14,573 bases of DNA from the NCBI GenBank assembly GCA_964541075.1, contig CAZIPZ010000094.1, forward strand, positions 1 to 14,573. The letters are read 5' to 3'. Of this stretch, positions 13,877 through 14,573 are shown piece by piece (within the stretch, counting starts at the first letter, position 1; every line of letters starts with the position of its first letter). The stretch is from CAZIPZ01 sp964541075 (GTDB lineage Bacteria > Acidobacteriota > Terriglobia > 20CM-2-55-15). The notes below the pieces were generated by a model. The model worked only from the letters and a program-made list of their open reading frames with translations, was not told where the DNA came from and made no database searches. The position numbers and the translations under genes were made by a program.

Positions 13877-14573
13877 CTACTTTTCAGTGATCTGAAGAAC
13901 AGCCGTATTCGCGCTCGGCTGTACGCAGAGAGTCTCTGTCTTCTTATTCACCGGATGAGATCGCTCCCAGCAATTGCCGGCGGCCGTCCAGCGATATCTC
14001 GGAAGAGCTTTTGCGTAAAATTCGCTCAGCTCGCCCTGGGTCGCGTTCATCGTCACCGTGATCTTGTCCGGAGGCCCAATTTGAACCGCAGCCTTGGCGC
14101 CCTTAGGCGTCGGGATCGGCATTGCGCGAACGTTCGTTGTTGGACCAAGAACAAACTTACCGAAATGCTCCATCTTGCTCTCGGCAAGTTCCTCAGCGGC
14201 TTTTCTGTTGGCCGCAGCGTCGGCGGCGCGGTCGGCTGCGGTAATCTTCGGGACTTCGATTTCAATACCCTGGATCAACGGCAAACGATCGAATTCCGCA
14301 CCCTTGTTGTAAAAGACTGCGATTTCCTTCGAGTTTGTGATGCTCTCGTAAGGGTTGCTGCTCAATATAAGGAACGTTGCTTCCTTACCGGGCGTCAGCG
14401 TTCCGTGATCCTTCAAGCCAAGAATTTCCGCCGACGTCGCCGTGGCGGCCTTAATCGCCTGCGCCGGCGTCAAGCCCGCAGCGACCATCAACTCCAATTC
14501 CCGGTGCTCGAAATATCCGGGGAACGTGTCCGCTGAGCCGCTGTCGGTCCCGAAACCAATCTTCACACCCGCG
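13877..14573 (-). CDS. Amidohydrolase family protein, C-terminal part with extra C-terminal domain (5' end outside window)
   Basis: The frame is open to the right edge, so the gene is partial; 231 full codons are visible. A GTG at 14566 is internal, not the start: the family motif 'AGVKIGFGTDSG' spans it. The aspartate in 'GTDSG' is the last metal ligand of the amidohydrolase TIM barrel, and 'LTPAQAIKAATATSAEILGL' and 'GTLTPGKEATFLILSSNP' are the standard end of the fold, as in imidazolonepropionase-like and prolidase-like enzymes. The substrate cannot be told. About 130 residues follow the core: an Ala-rich, probably helical stretch (near 108-130, counting the GTG as 1), then a small domain with 'GELSEFYAKALPRYRW' and two cysteines (C199, C214) that could form a disulfide, hinting at export. 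I do not recognise this domain's function. A hairpin follows the stop. Confidence 0.82.
   Translation of the reverse strand, partial: AGVKIGFGTDSGSADTFPGYFEHRELELMVAAGLTPAQAIKAATATSAEILGLKDHGTLTPGKEATFLILSSNPYESITNSKEIAVFYNKGAEFDRLPLIQGIEIEVPKITAADRAADAAANRKAAEELAESKMEHFGKFVLGPTTNVRAMPIPTPKGAKAAVQIGPPDKITVTMNATQGELSEFYAKALPRYRWTAAGNCWERSHPVNKKTETLCVQPSANTAVLQITEK

Overview
The window reads as ordinary bacterial chromosome, most likely from an Acidobacteriota genome or a close relative. The main clue is the fragment at the left edge, which resembles the C-terminus of the VWFA-related proteins abundant in that phylum. The two-subunit glycine decarboxylase, the DUF6941-like protein and the MoaD-MoaE fusion fit but do not prove this. 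The taxonomic call is an inference with no rRNA or marker gene behind it. Coding density is high, GTG and TTG starts occur, and no tRNA, rRNA, CRISPR array, phage gene or transposase gene was seen.

Left part (1-2790): the end of a VWFA-related protein runs into the tail of a methionine aminopeptidase gene (map) on the opposite strand. A short divergent promoter region (1028-1095) separates map from a DJ-1/PfpI-family gene, whose end overlaps the last gene of a long leftward operon.

Leftward operon (8581 down to 1618): long-chain acyl-CoA synthetase, then a D-2-hydroxyacid dehydrogenase (glyoxylate/hydroxypyruvate reductase type), LD-carboxypeptidase (ldcA), murein tripeptide ligase (mpl), a DUF6941-like protein and an AlaX-type alanyl-tRNA editing protein. 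The last five are packed with an ATGA overlap, a TAAATG junction, a 1-nt gap and a 23-nt gap. ldcA and mpl act in sequence in peptidoglycan recycling: LdcA trims tetrapeptide to tripeptide, and Mpl reattaches the tripeptide to UDP-MurNAc. The only large gap (6546-6769) holds a 156-nt imperfect inverted repeat flanked by CTAG on both sides, which looks like a MITE-type insertion or a structured RNA element.

Rightward operon (8711-13106): gcvT, gcvH, gcvPA and gcvPB encode the T, H and two-subunit P components of the glycine cleavage system. The L protein is not in the window. No glycine riboswitch is visible upstream.

Right part (13107-14573): a MoaD-MoaE fusion for molybdopterin synthase on the minus strand, a strong 13-bp hairpin, and the C-terminal part of an amidohydrolase with an unusual extra C-terminal domain, cut by the window edge.

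I found no clearly new multi-gene system. The items most worth a second look are the inverted-repeat element at 6567-6730, the amidohydrolase C-terminal extension, and the recycling operon that also carries AlaX and the DUF6941-like gene.
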